From assembly GCA_015521685.1 (NCBI GenBank), contig WANT01000047.1:1-64000 (forward strand): a DNA stretch of 64,000 nt, read 5' to 3'. Source of the stretch: Aeropyrum sp. (GTDB lineage: Archaea; Thermoproteota; Thermoprotei_A; Sulfolobales; Acidilobaceae). Below the pieces are notes generated by a model that had not been told where the DNA came from, made no database searches, and saw only the letters and a list, made by a program, of their open reading frames with translations. The stretch's first letter is position 1. Every line of letters begins with the position of its first letter. The position numbers were made by a program, and so were the translations under genes. Positions 44,758-53,693 of the stretch are shown in pieces.

Positions 44758-46614
44758 ATGAGTAAGGCGGTTTTCCCCTACGAGTCTTGGAGAAAAGGGC
44801 AGAGAGAGATTGCGGAGGAAGTCAGGAGGGCTGTTGATACTCGAGACATTATGGTTTTGAGTGCACCCACAGGATTCGGCAAAACCGCAGCAGTGATATA
44901 TGGTCTACTATCATCTTCCGCAGACAAGATCTTGTATTTAGTCAGGACTGTGAACGAGCTAGACCCCGTTGTAAGGGAGCTTAAGCGGTTCAGAGCGGAG
45001 TTCACGCTCTTGTTCAGCGCCAGGAGAATGTGCCCGCTTATGACGTCTCCCGGAAGCCTGCCCTCCGTGGAGGATTTCTGGGGTAACTGCAGGCTAGCCA
45101 GGGTAAAGGGTGTGTGTGACTACTACTCGAACTTGATGACTATAGATCCTAGCGTAGTTAGGCAGCACATCTCATCCCATCCTGGAATCAGCGCTTACAG
45201 GATTGCATGGGACTTAGCTAAGTTCAAGAAGCTTTGTCCCTTCTTCGCATTCCGATCACTGGTAGATGATAGCATGTTCATAGTGGCCACATACCCCTAC
45301 TTCTTCAAGGAAGACGTATTCCAGTCGTTCCTAGAACCTTATTCTCCAGAAGACTTTGTGGTAGTCGTAGACGAGGCTCACAGCCTCCTCAATGCACACA
45401 CGTTGCTTGAGTATAGGGTGTCTAAGCGCGATTTCGAGAACTCTATAAGGGAGATCGAAGAATATGCTCCATCAGCCACCAGTCTCGCCTCAGGTCTTAG
45501 GGAGATCTCCCAGATTATTATGGGAATATCAGCGCCTAGGATAAGACTAGCTGATAAAAAGCCCTTCCTAGAGAGGCTGGGGGACATAGAGGTTGTCTCA
45601 GATGTTGTTGAGTTGATCAGGATGAAGAAGGCCGAGGAAGCTCTTATGAGTTTAGGTCCTCAAGGTCTTGGAAGGATTAAGACTCACCTGTCTAAGATCC
45701 AGGCTTGGATGCAGGTTCTAGTTAGGGACGACTCTTATCTGTTTGCTGAGGAGGATGAGAGGGGCAACTTATGGCTTATCGCTACTCCCCTAGACCCTTC
45801 TTCCGTGGTATCAGCTTCACTCTCACGCGTCAAAGCCGCTATACTCATGAGTGGGACTATGCCGCCAGGCGGTATGGTGCGTAGCGTTCTAGGGATTAAT
45901 AGAAACGTGAAGCATGTAGAGGCCTCAATAGCGTTCGGCGTAACAAGCTACGGGTCGTACGTAGTGACGGTAGTGTCTGACGTCACCACGGCTTTTAAGC
46001 ACCGTGACGATAGAATGTATAGGCTGATAGCTTCGAGACTAGCAACTATACACAGGGGCCTGCCTGGCCTAAAGTTGGCTGTCTATCCAAGTTACGAAGT
46101 TATGTACAGGGTTATAGAGAGGCTTCCCTCGGAGTTCGAGCTAATTGTAGAGTCTAAGTCCACGAGCTTAGAAGAGGTGGAGTCATTCTTACTATCTAGA
46201 GAACCGGGAGAGGCTATTCTAGTTAATGCGGTCGCGGGTGGCAAGCTGGTTGAGGGCGTGGAGTTTATAGATTATGAGGGGAACAACCTGCTGAAGGTCG
46301 TAGCTGTTGTAGGGATCCCCTTCCCACAGCCAGACGACTATACGAAGACCCATCTGAAGGTCATCGCAGGGAGGATAGGGCCTACCACGGCTAGGAAGCT
46401 GGTATACCTAGTGGGCCCTATGATCAAGGTCAGGCAGGCATTGGGAAGGGCGATAAGGAGGCCCGAAGATAGGGCTGCATTCTTCCTACTCGACTACAGG
46501 TATCTAAGGAAGGATATCAAGAGAACGCTGGACATGCCAGTGCACTATGTTACTAGAGGCTCTGGAGAGCTCGAGGAGGTGGTTGCAAGTGTTAGAAAAA
46601 TATTGGGGGGTTAG
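44758..46614 (+). CDS. XPD/Rad3-like superfamily 2 DNA helicase with Fe-S cysteines
   Basis: About 618 residues. Walker A SAPTGFGKT (residues 35-43), DEAH box D205-H208, and helicase motif VI in QALGRAIRRPEDRAA near the C-terminus. Four cysteines C92, C111, C120 and C160 between motifs Ia and II occupy the place of the XPD Fe-S cluster, indicating a 5'-3' repair or replication helicase. ATG 44758 (MSKAVFPYESW) is preferred because GGGTG precedes it and a C/D RNA covers the upstream extension. Its stop overlaps the next, convergent gene (TTAG). Confidence 0.88.
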   Translation: MSKAVFPYESWRKGQREIAEEVRRAVDTRDIMVLSAPTGFGKTAAVIYGLLSSSADKILYLVRTVNELDPVVRELKRFRAEFTLLFSARRMCPLMTSPGSLPSVEDFWGNCRLARVKGVCDYYSNLMTIDPSVVRQHISSHPGISAYRIAWDLAKFKKLCPFFAFRSLVDDSMFIVATYPYFFKEDVFQSFLEPYSPEDFVVVVDEAHSLLNAHTLLEYRVSKRDFENSIREIEEYAPSATSLASGLREISQIIMGISAPRIRLADKKPFLERLGDIEVVSDVVELIRMKKAEEALMSLGPQGLGRIKTHLSKIQAWMQVLVRDDSYLFAEEDERGNLWLIATPLDPSSVVSASLSRVKAAILMSGTMPPGGMVRSVLGINRNVKHVEASIAFGVTSYGSYVVTVVSDVTTAFKHRDDRMYRLIASRLATIHRGLPGLKLAVYPSYEVMYRVIERLPSEFELIVESKSTSLEEVESFLLSREPGEAILVNAVAGGKLVEGVEFIDYEGNNLLKVVAVVGIPFPQPDDYTKTHLKVIAGRIGPTTARKLVYLVGPMIKVRQALGRAIRRPEDRAAFFLLDYRYLRKDIKRTLDMPVHYVTRGSGELEEVVASVRKILGG

Positions 46615-47006
46615 TAGATTAACTCGAGATAATCCTCTAACTCGTCGAGTATATCCATGATACTCTCTCTAACCTCGGACCTTACACTTAAACCTAGAGA
46701 TCTAGCCTTAGCTTCCAGTTCCTCAGCTACCATCTCAACTTCTAAGAGGTAATCCTCAACGACACTCCGAATCTCGTCCTGAGAACCCTCAACACCCTCA
46801 ACCAGATCCTCGATCTCGCCGAACAACTCTAGCCTGACACGCAAGCTCCCCTGCTGTAGTGCGGCGATTAACCTAAGGGGGGCTGACTGGTGTCTGAGCT
46901 CTATGACGCCGTCTTCCAACTTATAAGAGAATCCCCGCTTCTCTGCCACTTTCCTCGCATACTCGAGGAACTCAGGAATAGTTGCCTCGTTGGCCAAAGA
47001 CACCAC
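46611..47006 (-). CDS. Hypothetical acidic helical protein (131 aa)
   Basis: Not recognised. A short N-terminal alpha/beta region (FLEYARKVAEKRGFSYKLEDG) precedes a long acidic helix (DLVEGVEGSQDEIRSVVEDYLLEVEMVAEELEAKA). Convergent with the XPD-like helicase, with a four-base stop overlap. Start at 47006. Confidence 0.6.
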   Translation of the reverse strand: MVSLANEATIPEFLEYARKVAEKRGFSYKLEDGVIELRHQSAPLRLIAALQQGSLRVRLELFGEIEDLVEGVEGSQDEIRSVVEDYLLEVEMVAEELEAKARSLGLSVRSEVRESIMDILDELEDYLELIY

Positions 47007-47191
47007 CGATCACAACAACCGCTAATTTATGTTGGTAGCCTTGAACCTATGTTTTCAGTGCTAGATGGTATTAAGTTTTATACACCGTTAGCGATTCCTC
47101 CGTGCTGGAGGGCAGGTGTTAACTCCGTTATACTATATCAACCCTTATTAATCCCACGTGGATACTAAGTGAAGACGTGGTGACCGGGGCT

Positions 47192-47521
47192 ATGAGCAAC
47201 CTAGCCCAATTCGTGAGAGTAGCGATAGACATGGACACCTGTATAAGCTGCGGAGCGTGCATTGAAGTTTGTCCCTACGACGCTCTGGAGTTCGATGACA
47301 ACATGAAGGCAAGGCTGATATGGGAGAAGTGCCAGGACGACTTCAGCTGTATAGAGAGCTGCCCGGTAAATTGCATATACAAGGTGTCAGAGGCGCCTGA
47401 AGAACTGAAGACCGAGAAGGGCGGATGGTACAGGATAGGTAGGGAGCTGACAGAGGAAGAGAAGCAAGCTTTCGAGGAGTGGAGGAACAAGTACGGGGTC
47501 AAAGTAGACCCTGTACAGTAG
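47192..47521 (+). CDS. Dicluster-type ferredoxin
   Basis: Small iron-sulfur electron carrier, about 109 residues. First motif CISCGACIEVCP (CxxCxxCxxxCP). Second motif KCQDDFSCIESCPVNC has spacing C-x5-C-x3-C-x3-C, not the usual CxxCxxC, so the second cluster may be 3Fe-4S or otherwise modified. A charged C-terminal tail (WRNKYGVKVDP) follows. ATG 47192 is favoured, with GGTGA at 47179 as ribosome binding site and TATA-like CTTATTAAT near 47143; GTG 47177 is possible. Confidence 0.9.
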   Translation: MSNLAQFVRVAIDMDTCISCGACIEVCPYDALEFDDNMKARLIWEKCQDDFSCIESCPVNCIYKVSEAPEELKTEKGGWYRIGRELTEEEKQAFEEWRNKYGVKVDPVQ

Positions 47522-47532
47522 TTTGGTAGAGT

Positions 47533-47555
47533 GCAGCGGGCCCAAGCCCCGCTGC
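47533..47555 (+). terminator. Terminator-like hairpin after ferredoxin
   Basis: Perfect 8-bp stem GCAGCGGG/CCCGCTGC with a 7-nt loop, starting 12 bp after the ferredoxin stop and followed by a moderately T-rich stretch (ATTTTAAT about 10 bp further). Confidence 0.5.
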
Positions 47556-47768
47556 TCTCAAGCGATTTTAATATTGTAGTTGATCCTGCCCTACCTGCAA
47601 TCGAAAGATGTGGTAGTGTTATTAGCGCGTTCTACACGAGCATTTCGCTATGTTTAATTTCCGCCTAAGGAAGCTAGACAGCGGCTTTATTGCAGTGACT
47701 TTTATCTAGAACTCCTATGCATTGAATACCGTGGATGCACCAATTGATTAGTGAGGTGGCTCGTGGGG

Positions 47769-48314
47769 ATGCCTAGAGCCCTTATTATAACTGCGGACTA
47801 CTTTGAGGACATAGAGTTGTTCTACCCATATTATAGGCTTATTGAGGCTGGGTTCGAGACTGTTATTGCAGCCCCCGAGAAGGGAGAGGTTAAGGGAAAG
47901 CTTGGCTACAGGGCGAAGGCAGAGCTTTCATTTGAGGAGGTCAATCCGGGGGATTTCGACGTCCTAGTTATACCTGGCGGTAGGGCTCCCGAGAGGGTGA
48001 GGCTTTCCGAAGCCGCGCTGAAAATAGTGAAGTATTTCTTCGAAAAGAGCAAGCCTGTAGCAACCATCTGCCACGGCCCGCAGGTCCTCATTAGCGCAGG
48101 GGTTGTTAAGGGTAGGCGCCTGACGAGCTATTGGGGGGTGAAGGACGACGTCATCGCAGCGGGCGGTGAATGGGTTGATGAGGCGGTGGTCGTAGACGGC
48201 AACCTAGTCAGCTCCCGATATCCGCCAGACATCCCATTCTGGATGAGAGAGTTCTTCAGACTGCTGGACAAGCTAGGCCTCTTATCCCCAACTCCAAAGG
48301 CAGAGATAGGATAA
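47769..48314 (+). CDS. DJ-1/PfpI-family protein
   Basis: About 181 residues, class I glutamine-amidotransferase-like fold. Nucleophile elbow C101 in TICHGPQ, acidic partner in DYFEDIE at residues 10-16, and PGGRAPE near 69. The family includes PfpI intracellular proteases, glyoxalase III and deglycases, and these cannot be separated by sequence alone. ATG 47769 chosen over GTG 47751 (six extra residues). A TATA-like TTTTATCTAG is near 47700. Confidence 0.9.
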   Translation: MPRALIITADYFEDIELFYPYYRLIEAGFETVIAAPEKGEVKGKLGYRAKAELSFEEVNPGDFDVLVIPGGRAPERVRLSEAALKIVKYFFEKSKPVATICHGPQVLISAGVVKGRRLTSYWGVKDDVIAAGGEWVDEAVVVDGNLVSSRYPPDIPFWMREFFRLLDKLGLLSPTPKAEIG

Positions 48315-48665
48315 CGCGTAAGGATGGTTGGGATACCTAAAATTTCTATTAAAGATGTTTTTGCTTATTCTAAATAAAACCTAGAGAGTCTCAACCATGC
48401 TAATGACGTAGTATTATTAATGTGATGAACCTAGCGGGGCCAACCGCTTGAGCGGGATGAGGAAGGTCTTGAGTGCTGAACAATACTACACGAAATAAAT
48501 AGAAATAAATAGTAAGATATTCAGGCTCACGTAGAACTATTAGAAACTTTTCAGGACAAGACAGTATGATATTGTCTGAATAAGCATCATAGTATGGCTG
48601 CTGCTCAAATGTTTTTAATAATGAATCTAGCCAATCCTGGATTATCTTGGAGGTAGGCCGAGGAG
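48315..48665. other. Intergenic region of 351 bp, partly AT-rich
   Basis: Contains candidate C/D RNA 3 (48422-48481). Outside it, the sequence is AT-rich (runs such as AATAAATAGAAATAAATAG near 48497) with an inverted GACA..TGTC element near 48559-48578 and a TATA-like TTTTTAATAATG near 48611 that would serve the phosphomutase gene. No open frame was found. Confidence 0.55.
48422..48481 (+). ncRNA. C/D-box guide sRNA (candidate 3)
   Basis: Box C GTGATGA (48422-48428), C' GGATGAG (48455-48461), D CTGA (48476-48479), again with exactly 14 nt between C' and D (GAAGGTCTTGAGTG). D' is degenerate (CCAA at 48440-48443 or TTGA at 48448-48451), so it may carry only the D-guide. An AGCGG/CCGCT hairpin overlaps the D' region. 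Target not identified. Weaker than candidates 1 and 2. Confidence 0.45.
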
Positions 48666-50069
48666 TTGGGTAAGCTATTCGGTACTGATGGGGTTCGCGG
48701 CGTTATAGGGAGGGAGTTTACTCCTGAGCTTGTGCTGAGGCTTGCGCGGGCTATAGGTAGTTATTTTGGAAGGGGTTCCAGGATACTTGTGGGGAGGGAT
48801 ACAAGGTCTGCTGGCTATTATTATGAGGGCTTGGTTGTTGCGGGCCTCGCTTTCGAGGGTGTCAAGGTGGATGTTGCGGGCGTGTTGCCAACCCCAGCGC
48901 TCCAGCTTTATGTGAGGGATAAGGGTTATGATGCGGGGGTTATGATTACTGCGAGCCATAATCCACCTGAGTATAATGGGGTGAAGGTTGTTGGAGGTGA
49001 TGGCATTGAGATTAGTGGTGAGGTCGAGGAGGAGATTGAGAAAATATTCTTCGAGGAGCGTTTTAGCAGCGTGGAGTGGCAACAGCTTTCTGGAACTCCT
49101 GGGAGGGTTACTAATGCTATCGATTATTACGTGGAATCTATAGCTAGACTAGTCGACTCCGACAGGATTAAGGCAAGATCCTACAAGGTCCTAGTGGATT
49201 GTGGCGGAGGTGCTACAAGCTACACTACCCCCAAGATCCTCTCTAGGCTAGGCGTTAAACCCGTAACACTGAATTGTAATCCAGACCCTCTCTTCCCGGC
49301 CAGAAGCCCAGAGCCCAGCCCGAAGAGCCTTACTCTAGCTGCTAGAACCGTTGTGGAGTCGGGTGCAGTCCTTGGTGTGGGGCACGATGCTGACGGTGAC
49401 AGGGCGATAGTGATAGACGACTTAGGGCGAGTACATTGGGGGGATCGTAGCGGCACGCTGCTCGCGGCCCATGTAGTAGAGGCGGGGATTGCAGAAGGGC
49501 CCAAGAGAGTCTTTACAGGAGTCTCCAGCAGTAGCCTCGTGGAAGAGTATCTCAGGCAGTACGGTGTTGAGGTTGTGTGGACCCCTGTGGGAGCACCCAA
49601 AATCGCTAAGATGCTAAGAGAGATGGGGGGGATAGCCGCGTTCGAAGAGAACGGGGGCTACATGCACCCGCCACATCAGCTTGTTAGGGATGGTGGGATG
49701 AAGATCGCTCTCATGCTTTCTATGTTATCAGAAGATGGTGGTTTGAGGTCCTCGGTGCTCTTCAATAGGCTGCCGAAGTATTATCCGATAAAGATAAAGA
49801 TTCCTTCGTCAAGGGAGGACTCTACGTGTGCTCTGGCCGCGGTTGAAGAGCTGTTCGCCGGGGAGAGGCTAGTAAAGATTGATGGTGTTAAGGTAATTGG
49901 CGAAGACTACTGGGTTCTCGTGAGGCCAAGCGGCACGGAGCCTGTGCTCAGGATCATGTTGGAAGCCAAGAGTGAAGGTGGGGCGAGGAAGCTCTTGGAG
50001 AAGGTCCTAGAGGCTATTGCGTCGCGCTGCCCTTCTCTCTCCCGCAGTGCTCGCGGCATACTCTCCTAA
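48666..50069 (+). CDS. Phosphohexomutase (phosphoglucosamine/phosphomannomutase family)
   Basis: 467 residues, alpha-D-phosphohexomutase superfamily. LFGTDGVRG at the N-terminus, active Ser97 in TASHNP, metal loop DADGDRAIV (about 240-248), sugar loop FEENGGYM and phosphate loop VRPSGTEP. The N-terminal GTDGVRG suggests the GlmM/phosphomannomutase-type archaeal enzyme; exact sugar unclear. TTG 48666 follows GAGGTAGGCCGAGGAG. Tail-to-tail overlap of 56 bp with the next gene on the minus strand. Confidence 0.92.
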   Translation: MGKLFGTDGVRGVIGREFTPELVLRLARAIGSYFGRGSRILVGRDTRSAGYYYEGLVVAGLAFEGVKVDVAGVLPTPALQLYVRDKGYDAGVMITASHNPPEYNGVKVVGGDGIEISGEVEEEIEKIFFEERFSSVEWQQLSGTPGRVTNAIDYYVESIARLVDSDRIKARSYKVLVDCGGGATSYTTPKILSRLGVKPVTLNCNPDPLFPARSPEPSPKSLTLAARTVVESGAVLGVGHDADGDRAIVIDDLGRVHWGDRSGTLLAAHVVEAGIAEGPKRVFTGVSSSSLVEEYLRQYGVEVVWTPVGAPKIAKMLREMGGIAAFEENGGYMHPPHQLVRDGGMKIALMLSMLSEDGGLRSSVLFNRLPKYYPIKIKIPSSREDSTCALAAVEELFAGERLVKIDGVKVIGEDYWVLVRPSGTEPVLRIMLEAKSEGGARKLLEKVLEAIASRCPSLSRSARGILS

Positions 50070-50781
50070 CTATGTCTCTAACTCCCCTCAAACCCTCCTG
50101 GAACTCCCTCTTTTCGGGAAACCTGATAACCTTAGGCGCATAGCCCAGCCGCTCCCTAATAGATCTTCTAAGATCTTCCTCATCGAACATCTGGTCTGGT
50201 CCCAGAACGATGACGTCTGGCTTAACCCTCTCTACAGACTCTAGAAAGTCGCTCTCACTACCTAGGAAAGCCCTGTAGACATATTTGACAGAAGATACAA
50301 CCTCGAGCCGAGCTCTCTCGTCTAGAACAGGATTTCTGCCTTTGACTCGTCTTACAGTTTTGTCTCTAGCTACGACCACATACAGCTTTCCGTGGCTAGA
50401 GGCGTATCGAAAGAGTTCTATGTGGCCTGGATGGAGGAGCTCGAAAGTACCCCCAACGAATACTCTCTTCTCTATCTCACTGCCTTGGGGCCATTCGGGC
50501 TCTATTACGCCAAGGTATTTCAGGGAGTCTATCAATCCTTCGGCGTAGCTTGCTGCTGCGAGTGCTGTCTCGAGATCTCCTTTGGCGGCGTAGTACTTGG
50601 CATCTTCTATATACCTCTCAGCAGCGTCTAGTAGGGCTTCAATGTTTACAACCTTCTTCCTCTGGGCTTCCTCTATCTTCGTTCTTAGACTGCGAACAGC
50701 GGTCTCAGCGCTCATAATGTATTTAGAGGCCCGCGCCTCTAGCGTTTCGTTAGTCAATTCAGAGGCCTCCACACCTAACAT
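50014..50781 (-). CDS. DUF357 domain fused to a CoaD/RibL-like nucleotidyltransferase
   Basis: 255 residues in two parts. Residues 1-95: helical DUF357-type domain (AAERYIEDAKYYAAKGDLETALAAASYAEGL). Residues 108-245: cytidylyltransferase fold with VGGTFELLHPGHIELF (HxGH motif) and VLGPDQMFDEEDLR, resembling archaeal phosphopantetheine adenylyltransferase or FAD synthase. The fused form couples the domains; neither substrate is certain. The last 56 bp overlap the phosphomutase gene end. Confidence 0.85.
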   Translation of the reverse strand: MLGVEASELTNETLEARASKYIMSAETAVRSLRTKIEEAQRKKVVNIEALLDAAERYIEDAKYYAAKGDLETALAAASYAEGLIDSLKYLGVIEPEWPQGSEIEKRVFVGGTFELLHPGHIELFRYASSHGKLYVVVARDKTVRRVKGRNPVLDERARLEVVSSVKYVYRAFLGSESDFLESVERVKPDVIVLGPDQMFDEEDLRRSIRERLGYAPKVIRFPEKREFQEGLRGVRDIVRRVCREHCGREKGSATQ

Positions 50782-50819
50782 GAGCTATCCTCCAATGGTT
50801 ATAGGGTTAGATTTTAGTA

Positions 50820-51449
50820 TCACCCGGAGCCAAGCCTCCCTAGTGTAGCCCTAGCAACACCTCCTTCTAGGCTTATAACTGCATAGAATCCCTGCTCAAG
50901 AGGCCCGGGATTAACAAAAACCGTTCTCCCATGCCTTTCGACACCTCGCGACTCGTGTATATGTCCAAACAAATGTGCAGAGGGCTCGAGCTTATCCACT
51001 AGCTCCTTCAACTCCCACAGGCCAGCTCTAGCACCTAAGATAGTAATGTCGAGTATACCGTGGGGTGGATGATGAGATAGTAGGATGTCAATGCCTTCAC
51101 TAGGTATCCTCTTGGCTAGCATCCTCACACTGTTGGCTGGATCCATCCCGCCGACGCCTGCCATCACCAGGCCCTTAACGCTCAATGTCCTTCCATCAGC
51201 TAAGACCCCTGCGTCTAGCAACGCCCTCCTTATACCGGCGTGATCCACATTCCCAGTAACTGCGATAATATTGTTTGAAGGGCACCTCAGAATCTCTTCA
51301 ACAACCATTGTACACTCAAAGTCACCAGTCACGACTACTATATCTAGCCCTAGACAATTGGCATCTCTAACTAGCCACCTAACTATCTCCATATTACAGT
51401 GTAGATCAGATATATGTAGTAGTTGAGTCAAGATTCTAATCACCAACAA
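50820..51449 (-). CDS. Calcineurin-like metallophosphoesterase
   Basis: 209 residues with all five metal motifs: HISDLH (residues 12-17), VVTGDFE, AVTGNVDH, LLSHHPPHG and LFGHIHES. Size and order resemble small archaeal phosphoesterases of the MJ0936/YfcE type. Substrate unknown. The start may be the GTG at 51443 rather than TTG 51449. Lies on the minus strand next to the DUF357 fusion with about 40 bp spacing, so possibly co-transcribed. Confidence 0.88.
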   Translation of the reverse strand: MLVIRILTQLLHISDLHCNMEIVRWLVRDANCLGLDIVVVTGDFECTMVVEEILRCPSNNIIAVTGNVDHAGIRRALLDAGVLADGRTLSVKGLVMAGVGGMDPANSVRMLAKRIPSEGIDILLSHHPPHGILDITILGARAGLWELKELVDKLEPSAHLFGHIHESRGVERHGRTVFVNPGPLEQGFYAVISLEGGVARATLGRLGSG

Positions 51450-51664
51450 AACGAAAATAAATCGGAAATTAAATTAGCAGGCTCCAATAGCAACAGAGGT
51501 CTCCCCTGCATAGTGTTTGAATAAGTGGGTTTTCCGATCTTTACGTATAGTGTGATGAGGTTTAGGACTGAATTCGGGAGGAGTGCAATTGGAAAATATT
51601 GAAGTAGATTAAACTTCAATTTTAAATCTCGCTCATCGAATGAATATAGGAAAGGGTTTGGGCG

Positions 51665-53392
51665 GTGGGCGTCGAGGAACCCAGAGAGTCTAGCCCCTCA
51701 GAGATTTACCTATCCAAGCCGTGGCTGAAGAATTATGATGAGGGAGTTCCACACGATATCGAGATCCCAAATAAGCCCCTCTACTGGATCCTAGAGGAAT
51801 CAGCTAGCAAGTTCCCCAACAGGAGCGCACTAGTATTCTACGGAAGGGAAGTGTCTTACATGGAGCTACTCGATAAAGCGAGGAGGTTTGCTACCTACCT
51901 AAAAAGTATCGGGGTTGATAAAGGCGATGTCGTGGGCATATTTCTACCTAACTCGCCCCAGTTTGCAATAGCCTTTTACGGCGCCCTAATGGTTGGGGCA
52001 ACTGTTAGCCCCATGAATGTGCTCTACAGCCCTAGGGAGATACACCACCAGCTTAGTGATAATAAGGCGAAGGTCCTAGTAGCTATAGACTTGTTTAAGG
52101 ACAAAATAGTGGCTGGTCTACCAGACAGTGTAGAGAAGGTTTTATGGACTGGGATCCAAGACTTCCTACCACCCTTGAAGAGCTTCCTATACAAGATATT
52201 CAAGAAGCCTCCTAAACCACCTAGTGGAGGAGTTCACGGTAGATTTATGGATGCTCTAAAGAGTGAACCCATATCCCAGGGTGTGGAGGTAGATATTGAG
52301 AACGACATTGCAGCGCTTATGTATACTGGAGGGACTACTGGCACACCAAAGGGTGCTATGCTGACCCATAAGAACCTACTCGCGAACGTCCTGCAGATAG
52401 ATGCATGGTTCAAGCGGGGTGTGAAGGGTAAAGATGTCTTCATAGGAGTCCTCCCATGGTTCCACATCTACGGACTAACAGCTGTTCTCAACAGCGGAGT
52501 CCATAAAGCGGCAACTATCATAGTGTACGCGAGGCCCGATATTGACGAGATTATGAAGGACATACAGAAGTATAAGGCGACAGTTTTCCATGGAGTACCT
52601 ACACTCTACAGGATGATAATTAACCATCCAAAAGTGAGCAAATTCGACCTAACAAGCCTAGAGGTATGCATAAGTGGTGCGGAGCCCCTGCCAAAGGCGG
52701 TTGCCGAACGGTTCATGGAGCTCACTGGTGCTAAGCTCAGGGAAGGTTATGGGCTAACCGAGACCAGCCCGGTCACGCATGTCAACCCCATAGAAGGAGA
52801 GGCAAGGTATGGTAGCATAGGTGTGCCCGTGCCATCAACTCTCGCTGCGATAGCCGATCCTGAGGAAGACAGGATACTCCCTCAGGGAGAGGTCGGAGAG
52901 CTAATCGTAAGTGGGCCCCAGGTTATGAGGGGGTATTACAACAGGCCGGAGGAGAATGAAAAGGTGTTTATGGAGTGTTGCGGGATGAGGTGGCTAAGGA
53001 CCGGCGATATGGCGAAGATGGATGAGGATGGCTACTTCTACATAGTAGATAGGAAGAAGGACATAATCAAGTATAAAGGATACAGTGTCTTCCCGAGAGA
53101 GATAGAGGAGGTTCTATACCGGCATAAGTGTGTGAGGGAGGCTGCGGTAATAGGTGTGCCGCACCCGGAGTACAACGAGTATCCTAAGGCTTTCATATCT
53201 CTAAGGGAGGAGTGCAAGGGTAAGATTACTCCGGAGGAGCTCATAGAATTCGCTAGAGAGAACTTGGCCCCCTACAAGGTGCCGAAAGAGGTGGAGATTA
53301 GAGACGACCTGCCTAAGAGCGGCGTAGGCAAAATACTTAGGAGGGTTCTGAGAGAGGAGGAGCTGAAAAAGAGGGTGCAGGAACCGAGCTAA
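51665..53392 (+). CDS. Long-chain acyl-CoA synthetase (FadD-like)
   Basis: 575 residues. AMP-binding motif MYTGGTTGTPKG starts at residue 219; REGYGLTETSP near 360; TGDMAKMDEDGYFYIVDRKKDIIKYKGYSVFPREIE (hinge and adenylate binding) near 442-476; LPKSGVGKILRR with the catalytic Lys near 550. It is more FadD-like than the enzyme at 5660. GTG 51665 follows GGGCG; a 215-bp upstream region contains TATA-like TTTTAAAT at 51620-51627. Confidence 0.92.
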   Translation: MGVEEPRESSPSEIYLSKPWLKNYDEGVPHDIEIPNKPLYWILEESASKFPNRSALVFYGREVSYMELLDKARRFATYLKSIGVDKGDVVGIFLPNSPQFAIAFYGALMVGATVSPMNVLYSPREIHHQLSDNKAKVLVAIDLFKDKIVAGLPDSVEKVLWTGIQDFLPPLKSFLYKIFKKPPKPPSGGVHGRFMDALKSEPISQGVEVDIENDIAALMYTGGTTGTPKGAMLTHKNLLANVLQIDAWFKRGVKGKDVFIGVLPWFHIYGLTAVLNSGVHKAATIIVYARPDIDEIMKDIQKYKATVFHGVPTLYRMIINHPKVSKFDLTSLEVCISGAEPLPKAVAERFMELTGAKLREGYGLTETSPVTHVNPIEGEARYGSIGVPVPSTLAAIADPEEDRILPQGEVGELIVSGPQVMRGYYNRPEENEKVFMECCGMRWLRTGDMAKMDEDGYFYIVDRKKDIIKYKGYSVFPREIEEVLYRHKCVREAAVIGVPHPEYNEYPKAFISLREECKGKITPEELIEFARENLAPYKVPKEVEIRDDLPKSGVGKILRRVLREEELKKRVQEPS

Positions 53393-53431
53393 CTTTTCCT
53401 ATTGATCGATCATAAAACGGTTAGACGGTTT

Positions 53432-53626
53432 TCACCCAGGCATTCCCTGCGGCCCTTTCGTTAGATAATAATCTGGGTTTTTCTCGAACTCTACCTTGCA
53501 CATGTTGCTGCAGAAGTAGTATATCTTCCCCTTATAGACGGTCTTATATTGAGCTGTCTGAGTCTCTACCTCCATTCCGCAAACCGGGTCTATAGCCTTG
53601 GCCACTGCCTGCCACCAGGTTAACAT
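53432..53626 (-). CDS. YHS-domain metal-binding protein
   Basis: 64 residues or, from GTG 53605, 57. DPVCGMEV followed by YYFCSNMCKVEFEKNPDYYL is the YHS (TRASH-like) pattern, in which three cysteines can hold a heavy-metal ion. Such domains occur in metal-responsive or copper-handling proteins and monooxygenases. GGTGG before GTG 53605 and a TATA box (TTTTAAATA, about 22 bp before ATG 53626) support either start. Isolated gene. Confidence 0.85.
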   Translation of the reverse strand: MLTWWQAVAKAIDPVCGMEVETQTAQYKTVYKGKIYYFCSNMCKVEFEKNPDYYLTKGPQGMPG

Positions 53627-53693
53627 TCAATGCTCTACCAGCCTATATTTAAAAGGATGAGTATATAGTAAGTGTCCGGCGGGATCCGCCGCA

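Noticed and set aside
51550-51575. Possible C/D RNA (GTGATGAG then CTGA)
   Set aside because: Only 9 nt separate the two boxes and no second pair of boxes follows.
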